Shown here piece by piece: positions 39,611-48,559 of a stretch of DNA of 64,000 nt. The number at the start of each line of letters is the position of its first letter. Position 1 is the stretch's first letter. The notes under the pieces are model-generated. The model saw nothing but the letters and a program-made list of their open reading frames with translations. It had not been told where the DNA came from and did no database searches. The DNA is from Aliihoeflea sp. 40Bstr573. GTDB taxonomy: Bacteria > Pseudomonadota > Alphaproteobacteria > Rhizobiales > Rhizobiaceae. The position numbers were made by a program, and so were the translations under genes. The stretch is from the NCBI RefSeq assembly GCF_024105655.1, contig NZ_JAAAMH010000016.1, positions 16,078-80,077 of the forward strand, read 5' to 3'.

Positions 39611-41158
39611 TCAGCCCTGCGAGATCGGCAGCGCGACGAAGCGATTGGCGTTGTCGCGGCTGAGCTGCAGCAGCACGGCGCTGCGGCCTGCCTCCTCGGC
39701 GGACGACACAGCCTTGGAGATGTCGTCCGACGACTTGACCGGCTGCGAGTTGACCGAGGCGATGACGTCGCCAGCCTGGATGCCGCGCTCGGCGGCAGCG
39801 CTGTCGGGGTCGACATCGGTCACCAGCAGGCCGTTCCCGTCTTCGGCCGGCACAACCGTCAGGCCGAAATCGGCAAGCGCGACGTCCGCCGAAGGCGAGC
39901 TCTGAGAAGGCGAGGCCGAGGCGATCTGGTCATCGCCGGGCAGCGTGCCGAGTTCGACGTCGATCTGCTGGGTCTCGCCATTGCGCCAGACGTCAACCTG
40001 GACGTTCTGGCCCGGCGTCAGGTTGGCGATCAGCCGCGCCAGTTCACGGGGCGATTCAACCTCCTGACCGTTGACGCCCGTCACGACGTCGCCGGCTGCG
40101 ATGCCTGCCTCAAGTGCCGGACCATCGGCCTGCGCCTCACTGACCAGGGCACCACGGGCTTTTTCAAGGCCCAGCGATTCGGCAATGTCCTCGGTGACCG
40201 GCTGGATCTGCACGCCGAGCCAACCGCGAACGACGCCGCCATTCTCGATCAGGCTTGTGACCACGCCCTCGGCCGTGGAGGACGGGATGGCGAAGGCGAT
40301 GCCCACATTGCCGCCCGAGGGCGAGAAGATCGCCGTATTGATGCCGACCACTTCGCCGTTCAGGTTGAAGGCGGGACCGCCGGAATTGCCACGATTGACG
40401 GCCGCGTCGATCTGCAGGAAGTCGTCATAGGGGCCGGCACCGATGTCGCGGCCGCGCGCCGAGACGATGCCGGCGGTAACCGAGCCGCCGAGGCCGAACG
40501 GATTGCCGACCGCCACGACCCACTCGCCGACGCGAATGTTGCTGTCGTCGGCAAAGGCGACATAGGTGAATTTGCGTTCGTCATCGACCTTCAGAACCGC
40601 GAGATCGGTTCGCGGATCGGTGCCGACAAGCTCTGCCTTGAGCTCGGAGCCGTCGTCGAGAACGACCGTGAACGCCGAACCGTCACGCACCACGTGGTTG
40701 TTCGTGACGACATAGCCGTCCTCGGAGATGAAGAAGCCCGAACCCTGCGAGGTCGGACGTGCCTGCTGGCGCTCGCGCGGTCCGCCGCGACGCCCCTCGG
40801 ACTGGCCGTCCGGACCGCGGAACTCACGGAAGAAGCGGTTGAGCGGGTGATCCTGCGGAAGATCGTCGAAGCCGGGCGCGCTGAACGGCAGGCGGCCGCC
40901 CTGACCGCGGTCCGAAACGGGTGCGACTTCGGAATCGACACGTACGGATACGACCGCAGGCGAAACGCGCTCAACGACATCGGCAAAGCCGGGATTCTGC
41001 TGCGTCGTCTCGACGCGCACGGCCTCGGCATTGACCGGCAGCGTGCCGGTAGTCACTGCGCCGAATCCGATGGCGCCCGCAATCGCGAGCGATGCCGCCG
41101 TGGCGAACAGGCGGCGCTTGCGGGTCTTGATTGGAGAAGAATGATTGGCGTCCATCAT
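39611..41158 (-). CDS. degP: DegP/HtrA family periplasmic serine endoprotease
   Basis: 515 residues. After an N-terminal hydrophobic export segment (LFATAASLAIAGAIGFGAVT), the trypsin-like domain shows the triad His in VTNNHVV, Asp in RTDLAVLKV and Ser in RGNSGGPAF. Two PDZ domains follow (GWLGVQIQPVTEDIAESLGL; DFGLTVVPAEDGNGLLVTDVDPDSAA). It degrades or refolds misfolded envelope proteins. A linker rich in Gly/Arg/Gln (residues about 90-125) precedes the protease core, as in alphaproteobacterial Do proteases. Start at 41158 with a GAGG site. Downstream of ccmH as in rhizobia. Confidence 0.95.
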   Translation of the reverse strand: MMDANHSSPIKTRKRRLFATAASLAIAGAIGFGAVTTGTLPVNAEAVRVETTQQNPGFADVVERVSPAVVSVRVDSEVAPVSDRGQGGRLPFSAPGFDDLPQDHPLNRFFREFRGPDGQSEGRRGGPRERQQARPTSQGSGFFISEDGYVVTNNHVVRDGSAFTVVLDDGSELKAELVGTDPRTDLAVLKVDDERKFTYVAFADDSNIRVGEWVVAVGNPFGLGGSVTAGIVSARGRDIGAGPYDDFLQIDAAVNRGNSGGPAFNLNGEVVGINTAIFSPSGGNVGIAFAIPSSTAEGVVTSLIENGGVVRGWLGVQIQPVTEDIAESLGLEKARGALVSEAQADGPALEAGIAAGDVVTGVNGQEVESPRELARLIANLTPGQNVQVDVWRNGETQQIDVELGTLPGDDQIASASPSQSSPSADVALADFGLTVVPAEDGNGLLVTDVDPDSAAAERGIQAGDVIASVNSQPVKSSDDISKAVSSAEEAGRSAVLLQLSRDNANRFVALPISQG

Positions 41159-41276
41159 GAAAATCCTCGCGGAACAAACACGGGTGCGCGACTGCACCTG
41201 ATGGACGAAGAGATAGGCCCGGCGACATTACGGCGCCATTTCCCCGGCATGAAACTTTCGTAATGTCGAACGAAGA

Positions 41277-41735
41277 TCAGTCCGAACGGCCCAAAATGGC
41301 GTCGAGCTTGCGGGCTTCCTCGTCGCTGAGGCCGGCCGCGGCCGTCCTGCGCCGTCGCGCCGAGAGGATCAGGAATGCGCCCCCCACCACGAGCAGGATC
41401 ACCGGCATTCCCCACAACAGCGCATTGCGCATCGTGAAGGCCGGACGCAGCAGCACGAACTCCCCATAGCGCGAGACGACATAGTTCATCACCTCGTCGT
41501 CGCTGTCACCGGCGGCGATGCGCTCCCGGACCAGCACGCGCAGGTCACGCGCAAGCTCGGCGTCGGAATCGTCGATCGACTGGTTCTGGCAGACCATGCA
41601 GCGCAATTCGGCCGAAAGCGCGCGCGCCCGCGCCTCCAGCGCCGGATCGTCAAGCATCTCATTCGGTGCCAGCACCGCATGGGCGCCCGCCACGCCGAGC
41701 GCCAGCCAGATGACGACGAGCCAGCGGACGATCAT
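41277..41735 (-). CDS. ccmH: Cytochrome c-type biogenesis protein CcmH (CycL)
   Basis: 152 residues. A signal/anchor (MIVRWLVVIWLALGVAGAHA) precedes the periplasmic thioredoxin-like motif LRCMVCQNQSIDDSDA, whose CxxC pair handles apocytochrome c disulfides in the system I haem lyase. A second TM helix (ALLWGMPVILLVVGGAFLIL) follows. The start at 41735 overlaps the ccmF stop as ATGA. Last gene of ccmI-ccmE-ccmF-ccmH. Named cycL in rhizobia. Confidence 0.95.
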   Translation of the reverse strand: MIVRWLVVIWLALGVAGAHAVLAPNEMLDDPALEARARALSAELRCMVCQNQSIDDSDAELARDLRVLVRERIAAGDSDDEVMNYVVSRYGEFVLLRPAFTMRNALLWGMPVILLVVGGAFLILSARRRRTAAAGLSDEEARKLDAILGRSD

Positions 41736-43726
41736 TCTGCAGGCTCCACGAAGGGCCGGGCGGGCCTTGCGCGCCGCGCGGCGGGCGCGCCGACGCGCAG
41801 CCGCCGGTCGAGGAGCGATATCGCCCCGCCCAACATCATCACGACGCAACCGATCCAGATGAACAGGACCTGCGGCTTCCACCACGCACGGACGACGATG
41901 CCGCCGTCCGGCGCGCGGTCGCCGAGCGCGACATAAAGCTGGCTGAAACCGCGCGAGGCGATGCCGGCCTCGGTGGTCGGCATCTGGCGGGCCGGATAGA
42001 AGCGCTTGGACGAGACGATCTCGCCGCGCTCGCGGCCCGACCGGTCCAAATAGGTGAAGCGGCCCTGCTCCTCGGTAAAGTTCGGGCCCTCGAACGGGAA
42101 CATGCCGTCGAAACGCAATTCGTATCCCGCCACCTCCATCGCGTCGCCTGGGTGCATGACGGCCATGCGCTCGACCTCGAGCGCGCTTACCGCGACGATG
42201 CCGAGCGTCGTCAGGCCGAGCCCGGCATGCGCAAGTGACGTGCCGAAGACGGACCGCGGCAGCCCGATGAACCGGCGCAAGGCCACCGAAGGCGACACCT
42301 TGCCGATGCCGGCCTTGAGCGCCAGGTCAGTCAACGCACCGAACACCAGCCAGAACGCCACGGCTATGCCCAAGGCGGCGAGTACGCTGACGCGATCAAC
42401 GATGAAGAAGGTGGCAAGCGCGATCGCCAGGGACAGACCGAACGCAACGAAAAGCCGCTGGCTGGCCGCGTAGAGATCGCCCCGTTTCCAGGCAAGAAGC
42501 GGCCCAAACGGCACGGCCAGCAGCAGCGGCAGGATCAAGGGGCCGAACGTCATGTTGAAGAACGGCGCACCGACCGAAATCTTCTCGCCCGAGACGGATT
42601 CAACGATAAGCGGCCACAGCGTGCCGACGAGCACCGTCGCCGCCGCCGTCGTCAGGAAGAGATTGTTCAGGACCAGTCCCCCTTCCCGCGAGATCGGATG
42701 GAAGACGCCGCCCGCCGTCAGCGACGAAGCGCGCAGCGCGAACAGGGCCAGCGATCCGCCTATGAAGGCGATCAGGATCATCAGGATGAAGATGCCGCGC
42801 GTCGGGTCGGTCGCAAAGGCGTGGACGGAGGTCAGGACGCCAGAGCGCACAAGGAAGGTGCCGAGAAGCGAGAGAGAGAAGGTCAGGATGGCAAGCAGCA
42901 CAGTCCAGATCTTCAGCGCCGAGCGCTTTTCCATCACGATGGCCGAATGGAGCAGCGCAGTGCCCGAAAGCCAGGGCAAGAAGGATGCGTTCTCCACCGG
43001 GTCCCAGAACCAGTAGCCGCCCCAGCCAAGCTCGTAATAGGCCCAATAGGAACCCATGGCGATGCCGCCGGTCAGCGCCGCCCATGCCGCGAGGGTCCAC
43101 GGCCTCACCCAGCGCGCCCAGGCCGCGTCGATGCGCCCTTCGATGAGGGCGGCGACAGCGAAGGAAAAGCAGATAGAGAAGCCGACATATCCGAGATAGA
43201 GAAGCGGCGGATGGATGGCGAGGCCGATGTCCTGAAGAATCGGGTTCAGGTCCTGGCCTTCGATCGGCGGCGGATTGATGCGCTCGAACGGATTGGAGCT
43301 CGCCAGCACGAAGAGAAGGAACGCGGCCGCGATCATGCCCTGAACGGCAAGGACGTTGGCGCGCAGCGTCGCGGGCAAATTGCCGCCGAACAGCGCCACG
43401 AGCGCGGCGAACGCCGCCAGGATAAGAACCCAGAGCAGCATCGAGCCTTCGTGGTTTCCCCAGACGCCAGTGATCTTGTAGAGCATCGGCTTGGCCGAAT
43501 GCGAATTCTCCCAGACATTGGCGACGGAAAAGTCCGACTGGACATAGGCCACCGTCAGCGCGGCGAAGGACAGCGCGACCAGCGCGAGGATCGAGAGTGC
43601 GGCAGGTTCCGCCAGACCCATCAGCCTCGCGTCGCCCATGCGCGCGCCGACCAGAGGCGCGACGGACAGAACGAGCGACAGCGCGAAGGCGAGGACGAGT
43701 GCGAAATGTCCGATCTCGACGATCAT
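41732..43726 (-). CDS. ccmF: Cytochrome c haem lyase subunit CcmF (CycK)
   Basis: 664-residue polytopic membrane protein with many hydrophobic segments. The WWD-type haem-handling motif is GWGGYWFWDPVENASFLPWL near residue 225; conserved haem-ligand histidines fall in GNHEGSMLLW and IHPPLLYLGYVG. CcmF with CcmH and CcmI attaches haem to apocytochromes c in the periplasm. Starts 7 bases after the ccmE stop. Normal length for the family. Confidence 0.97.
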   Translation of the reverse strand: MIVEIGHFALVLAFALSLVLSVAPLVGARMGDARLMGLAEPAALSILALVALSFAALTVAYVQSDFSVANVWENSHSAKPMLYKITGVWGNHEGSMLLWVLILAAFAALVALFGGNLPATLRANVLAVQGMIAAAFLLFVLASSNPFERINPPPIEGQDLNPILQDIGLAIHPPLLYLGYVGFSICFSFAVAALIEGRIDAAWARWVRPWTLAAWAALTGGIAMGSYWAYYELGWGGYWFWDPVENASFLPWLSGTALLHSAIVMEKRSALKIWTVLLAILTFSLSLLGTFLVRSGVLTSVHAFATDPTRGIFILMILIAFIGGSLALFALRASSLTAGGVFHPISREGGLVLNNLFLTTAAATVLVGTLWPLIVESVSGEKISVGAPFFNMTFGPLILPLLLAVPFGPLLAWKRGDLYAASQRLFVAFGLSLAIALATFFIVDRVSVLAALGIAVAFWLVFGALTDLALKAGIGKVSPSVALRRFIGLPRSVFGTSLAHAGLGLTTLGIVAVSALEVERMAVMHPGDAMEVAGYELRFDGMFPFEGPNFTEEQGRFTYLDRSGRERGEIVSSKRFYPARQMPTTEAGIASRGFSQLYVALGDRAPDGGIVVRAWWKPQVLFIWIGCVVMMLGGAISLLDRRLRVGAPAARRARPARPFVEPAE

Positions 43727-43733
43727 GTGGCGC

Positions 43734-44177
43734 CTACTCCTCGTCCTGCCAGATACCGCGGGCCTTCATGCTGTCGGCGACCTCGCGCGGCATGTAGTTC
43801 TCGTCATGGCGGGCGAGAACCGTGTCGGCGACGAAGCGGCCGGAGGCATCGAACGTGCCTTCCGCGATGACACCCTGCTCCTCACGAAACAGGTCAGGCA
43901 GGATGCCGGCATAAGACACGGTCACGGTCTCGATCTGGTCGGTCACGGCGAAACTGACGTCGGTTCCCTCGCCCCGCGCGATCGACCCCGTCGCGACCAG
44001 CCCGCCGAGCCGGATGCGCTCCCCTGCCGCGACGCCCTTTTCGGCGACGTCGGCGGGCGTGTAGAAATACGACGCCTTCTGGCCAAGCGCGAAGAGCGTC
44101 AGCGTCGTTGCCACCGCCAGGAAAGCAAGGGCTCCGCCGATTACCGCCAGTCTCTTCTGCTTGCGCGTCATTGCCAT
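43734..44177 (-). CDS. ccmE: Haem chaperone CcmE (CycJ)
   Basis: 147 residues. N-terminal TM anchor [23 protein letters not shown], then an OB-fold periplasmic domain; the histidine that covalently binds haem is in [11 protein letters not shown] (about residue 125), matching the HDENY consensus. Receives haem from the CcmABCD complex and delivers it to CcmF. The start at 44177 lies just past the ccmI stop; the second ATG at 44171 is possible. Confidence 0.96.
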   Translation of the reverse strand: MAMTRKQKRLAVIGGALAFLAVATTLTLFALGQKASYFYTPADVAEKGVAAGERIRLGGLVATGSIARGEGTDVSFAVTDQIETVTVSYAGILPDLFREEQGVIAEGTFDASGRFVADTVLARHDENYMPREVADSMKARGIWQDEE

Positions 44178-44178
44178 C

Positions 44179-45252
44179 TCACTGTTCCACTTCCAGGCCA
44201 AGCGACAGGCCATAGGCCGCCAGATGACCGCCTTCAGGCGATGCCGGCCCCATGGCCGCACGGCCACGGTCGAGCGCGCTCTGCGCATCTTGTGGCCTTT
44301 CCAATACCATGTAGGAGCGGATCAGTTGCTGCCATCCGTCGACATCGTGCGGGTTTGCTTCGAGCCGGGCGGCAAGGCTTGCCACCATATTCTCGATCAT
44401 CGCGGCCTGATCGTCCCCGGAAGCTGCGGCGTCTTCGCCATCCATCGCGGCGGCGATGACGCCGTGCCATGGTGAGCCCTGTGGCAGTCCCTCGCGCATC
44501 TCCTGCCACATCCTGCCGGCCTCTTCGCCATTGCCGGCCTGGTCGGATGCGAGCGCGACGAAATAGCGGCTGGGCAGATCATCGGGCTGAAGTGCCAGCG
44601 CTGCCTCGAAGCGCGCGAGCGCGTCGGCCGTCACCTGTCCGTTGGCTGCGGCCGTCAGCGCCTCGCCCTCGCCGGCAAGACGTGCCGCGGTCGGCTCGTC
44701 CAGCCGCGAAGCGTTCGCAAATGCCGTTGCGGCTTCGGAATAGCGACCGAGCCGCAGATAGATGGGGGCTAGCACGTCCCAGCCGCGCGCATCGTTCGGA
44801 TTGGCCGCCAGATGCGCCTCGGCCCGCGCGATGAGTTCGTCGACGAACGCCTGCGAGGGATCGCGCTCCAGCCGCGCCTGCAACGGCTGCCCAGGATAAA
44901 AGGGAGAGCCGGTCGCAGCATAGAGCCCCCAACTCACCAGCGGCAGCGACAAGATTGCGGCCGCGCCGATCCAGCGGGCGAGCGGCCGCGACGGCGCAGT
45001 CGATCCCGCCGTCTGTTGTGCATCGGACAAACGGATGATCTTGCGGCCAATCTCGGCCCGCGCAAGTTCCGCCTCACTCGCGCTGATCAAGCCGCGCGCC
45101 ATGTCGCGCTCAATCTCGAGAAGCTGGTCCTTGTAGACCTCGATTTCGTGTGCCTGAGCATCGGCAGCATTCGCGTTGCCACGCGCCAGCGGCGCGAGCA
45201 GCAAGAGGCACGCCCCGAAGGTCAATGCGGCGGCAACGATCCAGAAAAGCAT
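44179..45252 (-). CDS. ccmI: Cytochrome c-type biogenesis protein CcmI (CycH)
   Basis: 357 residues. Two N-terminal TM helices ([42 protein letters not shown]) flank a cytoplasmic loop with [20 protein letters not shown], the signature of CcmI. A periplasmic TPR region ([35 protein letters not shown] and later repeats) binds apocytochrome C-termini. First gene of the ccm operon; called cycH in rhizobia, where the cycHJKL operon is required for c-type cytochromes. Confidence 0.95.
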   Translation of the reverse strand: MLFWIVAAALTFGACLLLLAPLARGNANAADAQAHEIEVYKDQLLEIERDMARGLISASEAELARAEIGRKIIRLSDAQQTAGSTAPSRPLARWIGAAAILSLPLVSWGLYAATGSPFYPGQPLQARLERDPSQAFVDELIARAEAHLAANPNDARGWDVLAPIYLRLGRYSEAATAFANASRLDEPTAARLAGEGEALTAAANGQVTADALARFEAALALQPDDLPSRYFVALASDQAGNGEEAGRMWQEMREGLPQGSPWHGVIAAAMDGEDAAASGDDQAAMIENMVASLAARLEANPHDVDGWQQLIRSYMVLERPQDAQSALDRGRAAMGPASPEGGHLAAYGLSLGLEVEQ

Positions 45253-45320
45253 GCCCGTTCCTACCGGCCCTCAGGCCGATTGCCAATTGCGCCGGGATGC
45301 GGCCATTCGTACCGCCCGCC

Positions 45321-45761
45321 TCAGGCGAGCGGCGTCCAGCTTCCGTCCGGGTTGCGGCAGGCGGTTCCGCGACCGACCCGCTCGGCGCCGTTCTGCCTTA
45401 CCGTGTGCGTATATTGCCGGCAGTTCTGCGATCCGACACGATAGGGCGGCGCGGCGACGACCTGCCCGGAAAGGCGTGCCCCGCCCTGCCAAGCAACAGG
45501 CTCGCCCGATGCGGTATATTCAAGCGCGCGATATTCCGCCTCCAGCGCCCGCTGCTGGTCGCCGCGATCAAGGTCTTGGCCGAGCCCGCGTCCGATCAGG
45601 CCGCCAGCCATGGCCTCGGCTATGCCGGCCGACATCGGCTGCGCGCTGCCCATCGGGCTCGCGAACGCTCCGATCAAAGCCGATCCACCGCCTGTCTGCG
45701 ACGACATGCATCCCGTCAAGAGCAATCCCGCAACTGCGATTCCTGCCAATCTGAAGATCAT
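45321..45761 (-). CDS. Putative outer-membrane lipoprotein, 17-kDa surface-antigen-like
   Basis: 146 residues. A type II signal peptide with lipobox LLLTGC (lipidated Cys about 18), a Gly-rich segment (GIAEAMAGGLIGRGLGQDLDRGDQQRALEAEYRALEY) resembling the glycine-zipper region of Rickettsia 17-kDa antigens, and a C-terminal domain with two cysteines in NCRQYTHTVRQNG and GTACRNPDGSWTPL. Such proteins are common envelope lipoproteins of unknown function in alphaproteobacteria. Lies between the ccm and feu genes on the same strand, with gaps of 68 and 85 bases. Confidence 0.8.
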   Translation of the reverse strand: MIFRLAGIAVAGLLLTGCMSSQTGGGSALIGAFASPMGSAQPMSAGIAEAMAGGLIGRGLGQDLDRGDQQRALEAEYRALEYTASGEPVAWQGGARLSGQVVAAPPYRVGSQNCRQYTHTVRQNGAERVGRGTACRNPDGSWTPLA

Positions 45762-45846
45762 TTAAACTGAAAATTCCCATCGAGGACGCAACGACAACGC
45801 CCCTTTAAGCTAGGGTGTTGGCCGAACTTTGTCATCGCCGCGACCT

Positions 45847-47241
45847 TCAATCGGCAAGTTCGTCGCGCTGGCGTTGCAAACGTATCACGGCCCGCAGCCC
45901 GCCCATCTGCGACCGGCCAAGCTCGAACAAACCGCCATACTCCTTGACGAGATCGGATACGATCGCCAGGCCCAGCCCGGTTCCTGGCTTGGTTTCGTCC
46001 AGTCTTTGTCCGCGCTTCATCGCAACTCGCGCCTTTTCCTCCGGAATGCCCGGCCCGTCATCATCGATCGTCAGGACGAAGCCGGGGCGCCCGTCGTCGC
46101 CATCGCGCCGCACGGTCACCGCGACTGCCGTGCGCCCCCATTTGGTGGCGTTCTCGAGCAGGTTGCCGACCAGTTCCTCGAAGTCCTCCTTCTCGCCGCT
46201 GAAGACAATTTCCTCGTCGGGCCCATCGAGGGAGATGTCGAGATGGGGATTGAGCTTGGTGAGGACGCGCACAAGCCGTTCGAGCGTCGCCACCACGGGC
46301 GTGCGGAACAGCACGCTGTCGCGTTGCGCGGCCACGCGTGCGCGCTGGAGGTAGTGCTCGACCTGCGACTGCATCGCCGTCGCCTGATCGACGATCAGTT
46401 CGCCCTTCCGGCCGCCCATCGCGGCCCCTTCGTTGAGAAGAACGGCCAGTGGCGTCTTCAGAGAGTGGGCGAGATTGCCGACCTGCGTGCGTGAACGCTC
46501 GACGATGCGCCGGTTGCTTTCGATCAGCGCGTTGGTTTCGTCGGCCAACGGCGCAATCTCGGCGGGAAAACTGCCGTCGAGGCGCTGCGCGCTGCCCGAC
46601 CGGATTTCAGCGAGCGCCCGACGCACGCGCGTCAATGGCCGCAGCCCGAGCCAGATCGCAATCGCGTTGATGGCGATCATGCCGAAGCCGAACAATGCCA
46701 GATAGATGTAGAGCTGCCGCTCGAAATCGGCGATCTCGGCTTCCAGATCCGACCGGTTGCCCATTACGCGAAATCGGGCCACGCGCTCGGCCGCGTCGAG
46801 CACGAACTCACTTTCATAGACATCGACGAACTCGTCCTCGATTCCCATCGTGACGTAACGCCGCTGGAATTCGCTGTCGAACGGCACCTCCTCCGTTGTG
46901 GGAGCCTCTATTGGCTCGACCATGGAGATGGATTGCAGCGACCCGCGCAACCCTTCGGAGATCGGCTCGACCGACCAGTACCAGCCGGAGCGCGGGATCG
47001 TGAACCGCAGGTCGCCCAGATTCGGGCTGCCTTGCAGCCAGCCGTCCTCCGTGACCGAAACCGTACTGATGAGGTTGAAGAGGTGTGCGGAAAGCAGGCT
47101 TTCGAAGCCGCGCTCGCTCGCCTGCCGAAAGAGCGTGGAGATGACCGTCGCGATTATAACGAGCGTCAGAACCGCCCAGAGCGTCGAGAACGCGATGACG
47201 CGAACGGTCAGCGAGCCGAGCCGCAGGCGCCTTGGCATCAT
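45847..47241 (-). CDS. feuQ: Sensor histidine kinase FeuQ-like
   Basis: 464-residue membrane kinase. TM1 about residues 12-34, a periplasmic loop of about 140 residues, TM2 about 172-195, HAMP-like region, H-box NLAHSLKTPLAVLLNEG (His about 278) and ATPase (LLENATKWG, DDGPGIP, GTGLGLAIVSDLVKEYGG). Paired with the response regulator 22 bases upstream. FeuQ assignment rests on position beside the cycHJKL (ccm) genes, as reported for Rhizobium, where feuPQ affect iron uptake and, in Sinorhizobium, cyclic glucan export and osmo-adaptation. Confidence 0.82.
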   Translation of the reverse strand: MMPRRLRLGSLTVRVIAFSTLWAVLTLVIIATVISTLFRQASERGFESLLSAHLFNLISTVSVTEDGWLQGSPNLGDLRFTIPRSGWYWSVEPISEGLRGSLQSISMVEPIEAPTTEEVPFDSEFQRRYVTMGIEDEFVDVYESEFVLDAAERVARFRVMGNRSDLEAEIADFERQLYIYLALFGFGMIAINAIAIWLGLRPLTRVRRALAEIRSGSAQRLDGSFPAEIAPLADETNALIESNRRIVERSRTQVGNLAHSLKTPLAVLLNEGAAMGGRKGELIVDQATAMQSQVEHYLQRARVAAQRDSVLFRTPVVATLERLVRVLTKLNPHLDISLDGPDEEIVFSGEKEDFEELVGNLLENATKWGRTAVAVTVRRDGDDGRPGFVLTIDDDGPGIPEEKARVAMKRGQRLDETKPGTGLGLAIVSDLVKEYGGLFELGRSQMGGLRAVIRLQRQRDELAD

Positions 47242-47263
47242 GGGTGTGATGGCCCTTCGGTGC

Positions 47264-47929
47264 TCATGCGGCAGGCTCGCGCATGCGGTAGCCCATGCCG
47301 CGCACCGTCTCGATCATGTCGACGCCCAGTTTCTTGCGGAGGCGACCGACGAAAACCTCGATCGTATTGGAGTCGCGGTCGAAATCCTGATCGTAGAGAT
47401 GCTCTACCAGTTCGGTACGCGAAACGACGTCGCCCATATGGTGCATGAGATAGGCGAGCAGCCGGAACTCGTGTGACGTCAGGCGCAGCGGCACGCCGCC
47501 AAGATCGGCCTTGGACGATTTGGTATCGAGCCGCAGCGGGCCACACGAAATTTCCGACGAGGCATGGCCGGCAGCCCTGCGGATGAGCGCGCGCAGGCGC
47601 GCCAGCACCTCCTCGATGTGAAACGGCTTGGCGACGTAGTCATCCGCGCCGGCGTCGATGCCGGCCACCTTGTCGCTCCACCGGTCGCGCGCCGTCAGTA
47701 TCAGGACCGGCATCTTGCGGCCGTCGCGGCGCCAGCGCTCGACGACGGAGATGCCATCCATCTGCGGCAGGCCGATGTCGAGAACGACGGCGTCGTAGGG
47801 CTCTGTATCGCCCAGAAAGTGCCCTTCCTCACCGTCGAACGCCCGGTCGACGACATAACCCGCGTCGACCAGCGCGTCGCTGACCTGGCGATTGAGTTCA
47901 TTATCGTCCTCGACGACCAGAATGCGCAT
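47264..47929 (-). CDS. feuP: Response regulator FeuP-like (OmpR family)
   Basis: 221 residues. Receiver with VEDDNELNRQ, phosphoacceptor in DAVVLDIGLPQMDG (about residue 51), and DDYVAKPFHIEEV; winged-helix domain with RLLAYLMHHMGDVVSRTELVEHLYDQDFDRDSNTIEVFVGRLRKKLG and the ending VRGMGYRMREPAA. The order small secreted protein, regulator, kinase and the neighbouring cyc genes support FeuP. It is distinct from the other OmpR-type regulator at 38.8-39.5 kb. Confidence 0.85.
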   Translation of the reverse strand: MRILVVEDDNELNRQVSDALVDAGYVVDRAFDGEEGHFLGDTEPYDAVVLDIGLPQMDGISVVERWRRDGRKMPVLILTARDRWSDKVAGIDAGADDYVAKPFHIEEVLARLRALIRRAAGHASSEISCGPLRLDTKSSKADLGGVPLRLTSHEFRLLAYLMHHMGDVVSRTELVEHLYDQDFDRDSNTIEVFVGRLRKKLGVDMIETVRGMGYRMREPAA

Positions 47930-47977
47930 GGTTCATTTCGTCCCTTGACCCAACTATCGGCGAATCGCTGCCGAAGA

Positions 47978-48274
47978 CTACATCGGCACGACGAATTCGG
48001 CACGACGGGGGCGCTGGCCGTCCTGGGCGGGAACCAGCACGACGATCACGCATACCTGCTGGCCGCCGCGATCTTCCGGCGTCGCCTTGGCGAGCGTGCC
48101 GCCATTCTGCGCCGCGACCTGCTGGCCGATCGCATAGCAATCGCCCTGCACAAGCTGGACACGCTGTGGTGTCCCCGGAGCGGCAGAGAACATCGGCAGC
48201 GCCCAGCCCGGCGCAACTGCGCCGAAAGCCATCGATACTGCCAATGCCAGGGTCGGGATGCGAGTGTTCTTCAT
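47978..48274 (-). CDS. Small periplasmic protein, FeuN-like modulator of FeuPQ
   Basis: 98 residues. Signal peptide MKNTRIPTLALAVSMAFGAV, cut near GWA. The short mature domain has two cysteines (GDCYAIGQQVAAQNGG; GQQVCVIVVLVPAQDG) and a PepSY-like helix-strand-strand pattern. It lies 48 bases upstream of feuP on the same strand. In Sinorhizobium meliloti a small periplasmic protein, FeuN, encoded beside feuPQ inhibits the kinase. The size, location and export signal match, but homology is inferred from these and not shown by alignment. Confidence 0.7.
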   Translation of the reverse strand: MKNTRIPTLALAVSMAFGAVAPGWALPMFSAAPGTPQRVQLVQGDCYAIGQQVAAQNGGTLAKATPEDRGGQQVCVIVVLVPAQDGQRPRRAEFVVPM

Positions 48275-48340
48275 GTGTCACGTTCTATTACAGACCGGCT
48301 GAACATCAAATGAACGACAAAGCGCGAAGTTGCAGGGCCT

Positions 48341-48547
48341 TCACTTGATCCGCGTGGTCGCGGCCAGCCGGCCGAATATAGCCACAAGACCGGAAATTGC
48401 TGCAACGGTCTGCAGCACCGTGTCGGTCAGGGCTGCGCCGTCGACAGCATCGACTGGCACGCCGAGGGCCGCCGCACCTGCGCTCGCCACCGTGATGATC
48501 GACGCCCAGATCGTGCGCGAGGTGTACCAGGGCTTTTCGATGTCCAT
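48341..48547 (-). CDS. Holin-like small membrane protein at the end of the GTA cluster
   Basis: 68 residues: a short N-terminal polar stretch (MDIEKPWYTSRT), a hydrophobic helix (IWASIITVASAGAAALGV), a short polar loop and a second hydrophobic helix (TVLQTVAAISGLVAIFGRLAA) with a basic tail. Two-helix proteins of this sort behind gp15 look like holins that would release particles. Starts 12 bases after gp15 with a GGAAAG site. No endolysin is adjacent, so the lysis role is inferred from topology and position only. Confidence 0.6.
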   Translation of the reverse strand: MDIEKPWYTSRTIWASIITVASAGAAALGVPVDAVDGAALTDTVLQTVAAISGLVAIFGRLAATTRIK

Positions 48548-48559
48548 GTGCTTTCCTTT

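Noticed and set aside
39530..41263. 577-codon open frame opposite degP
   Set aside because: Shadow frame; the minus strand encodes a complete HtrA protease with catalytic triad.
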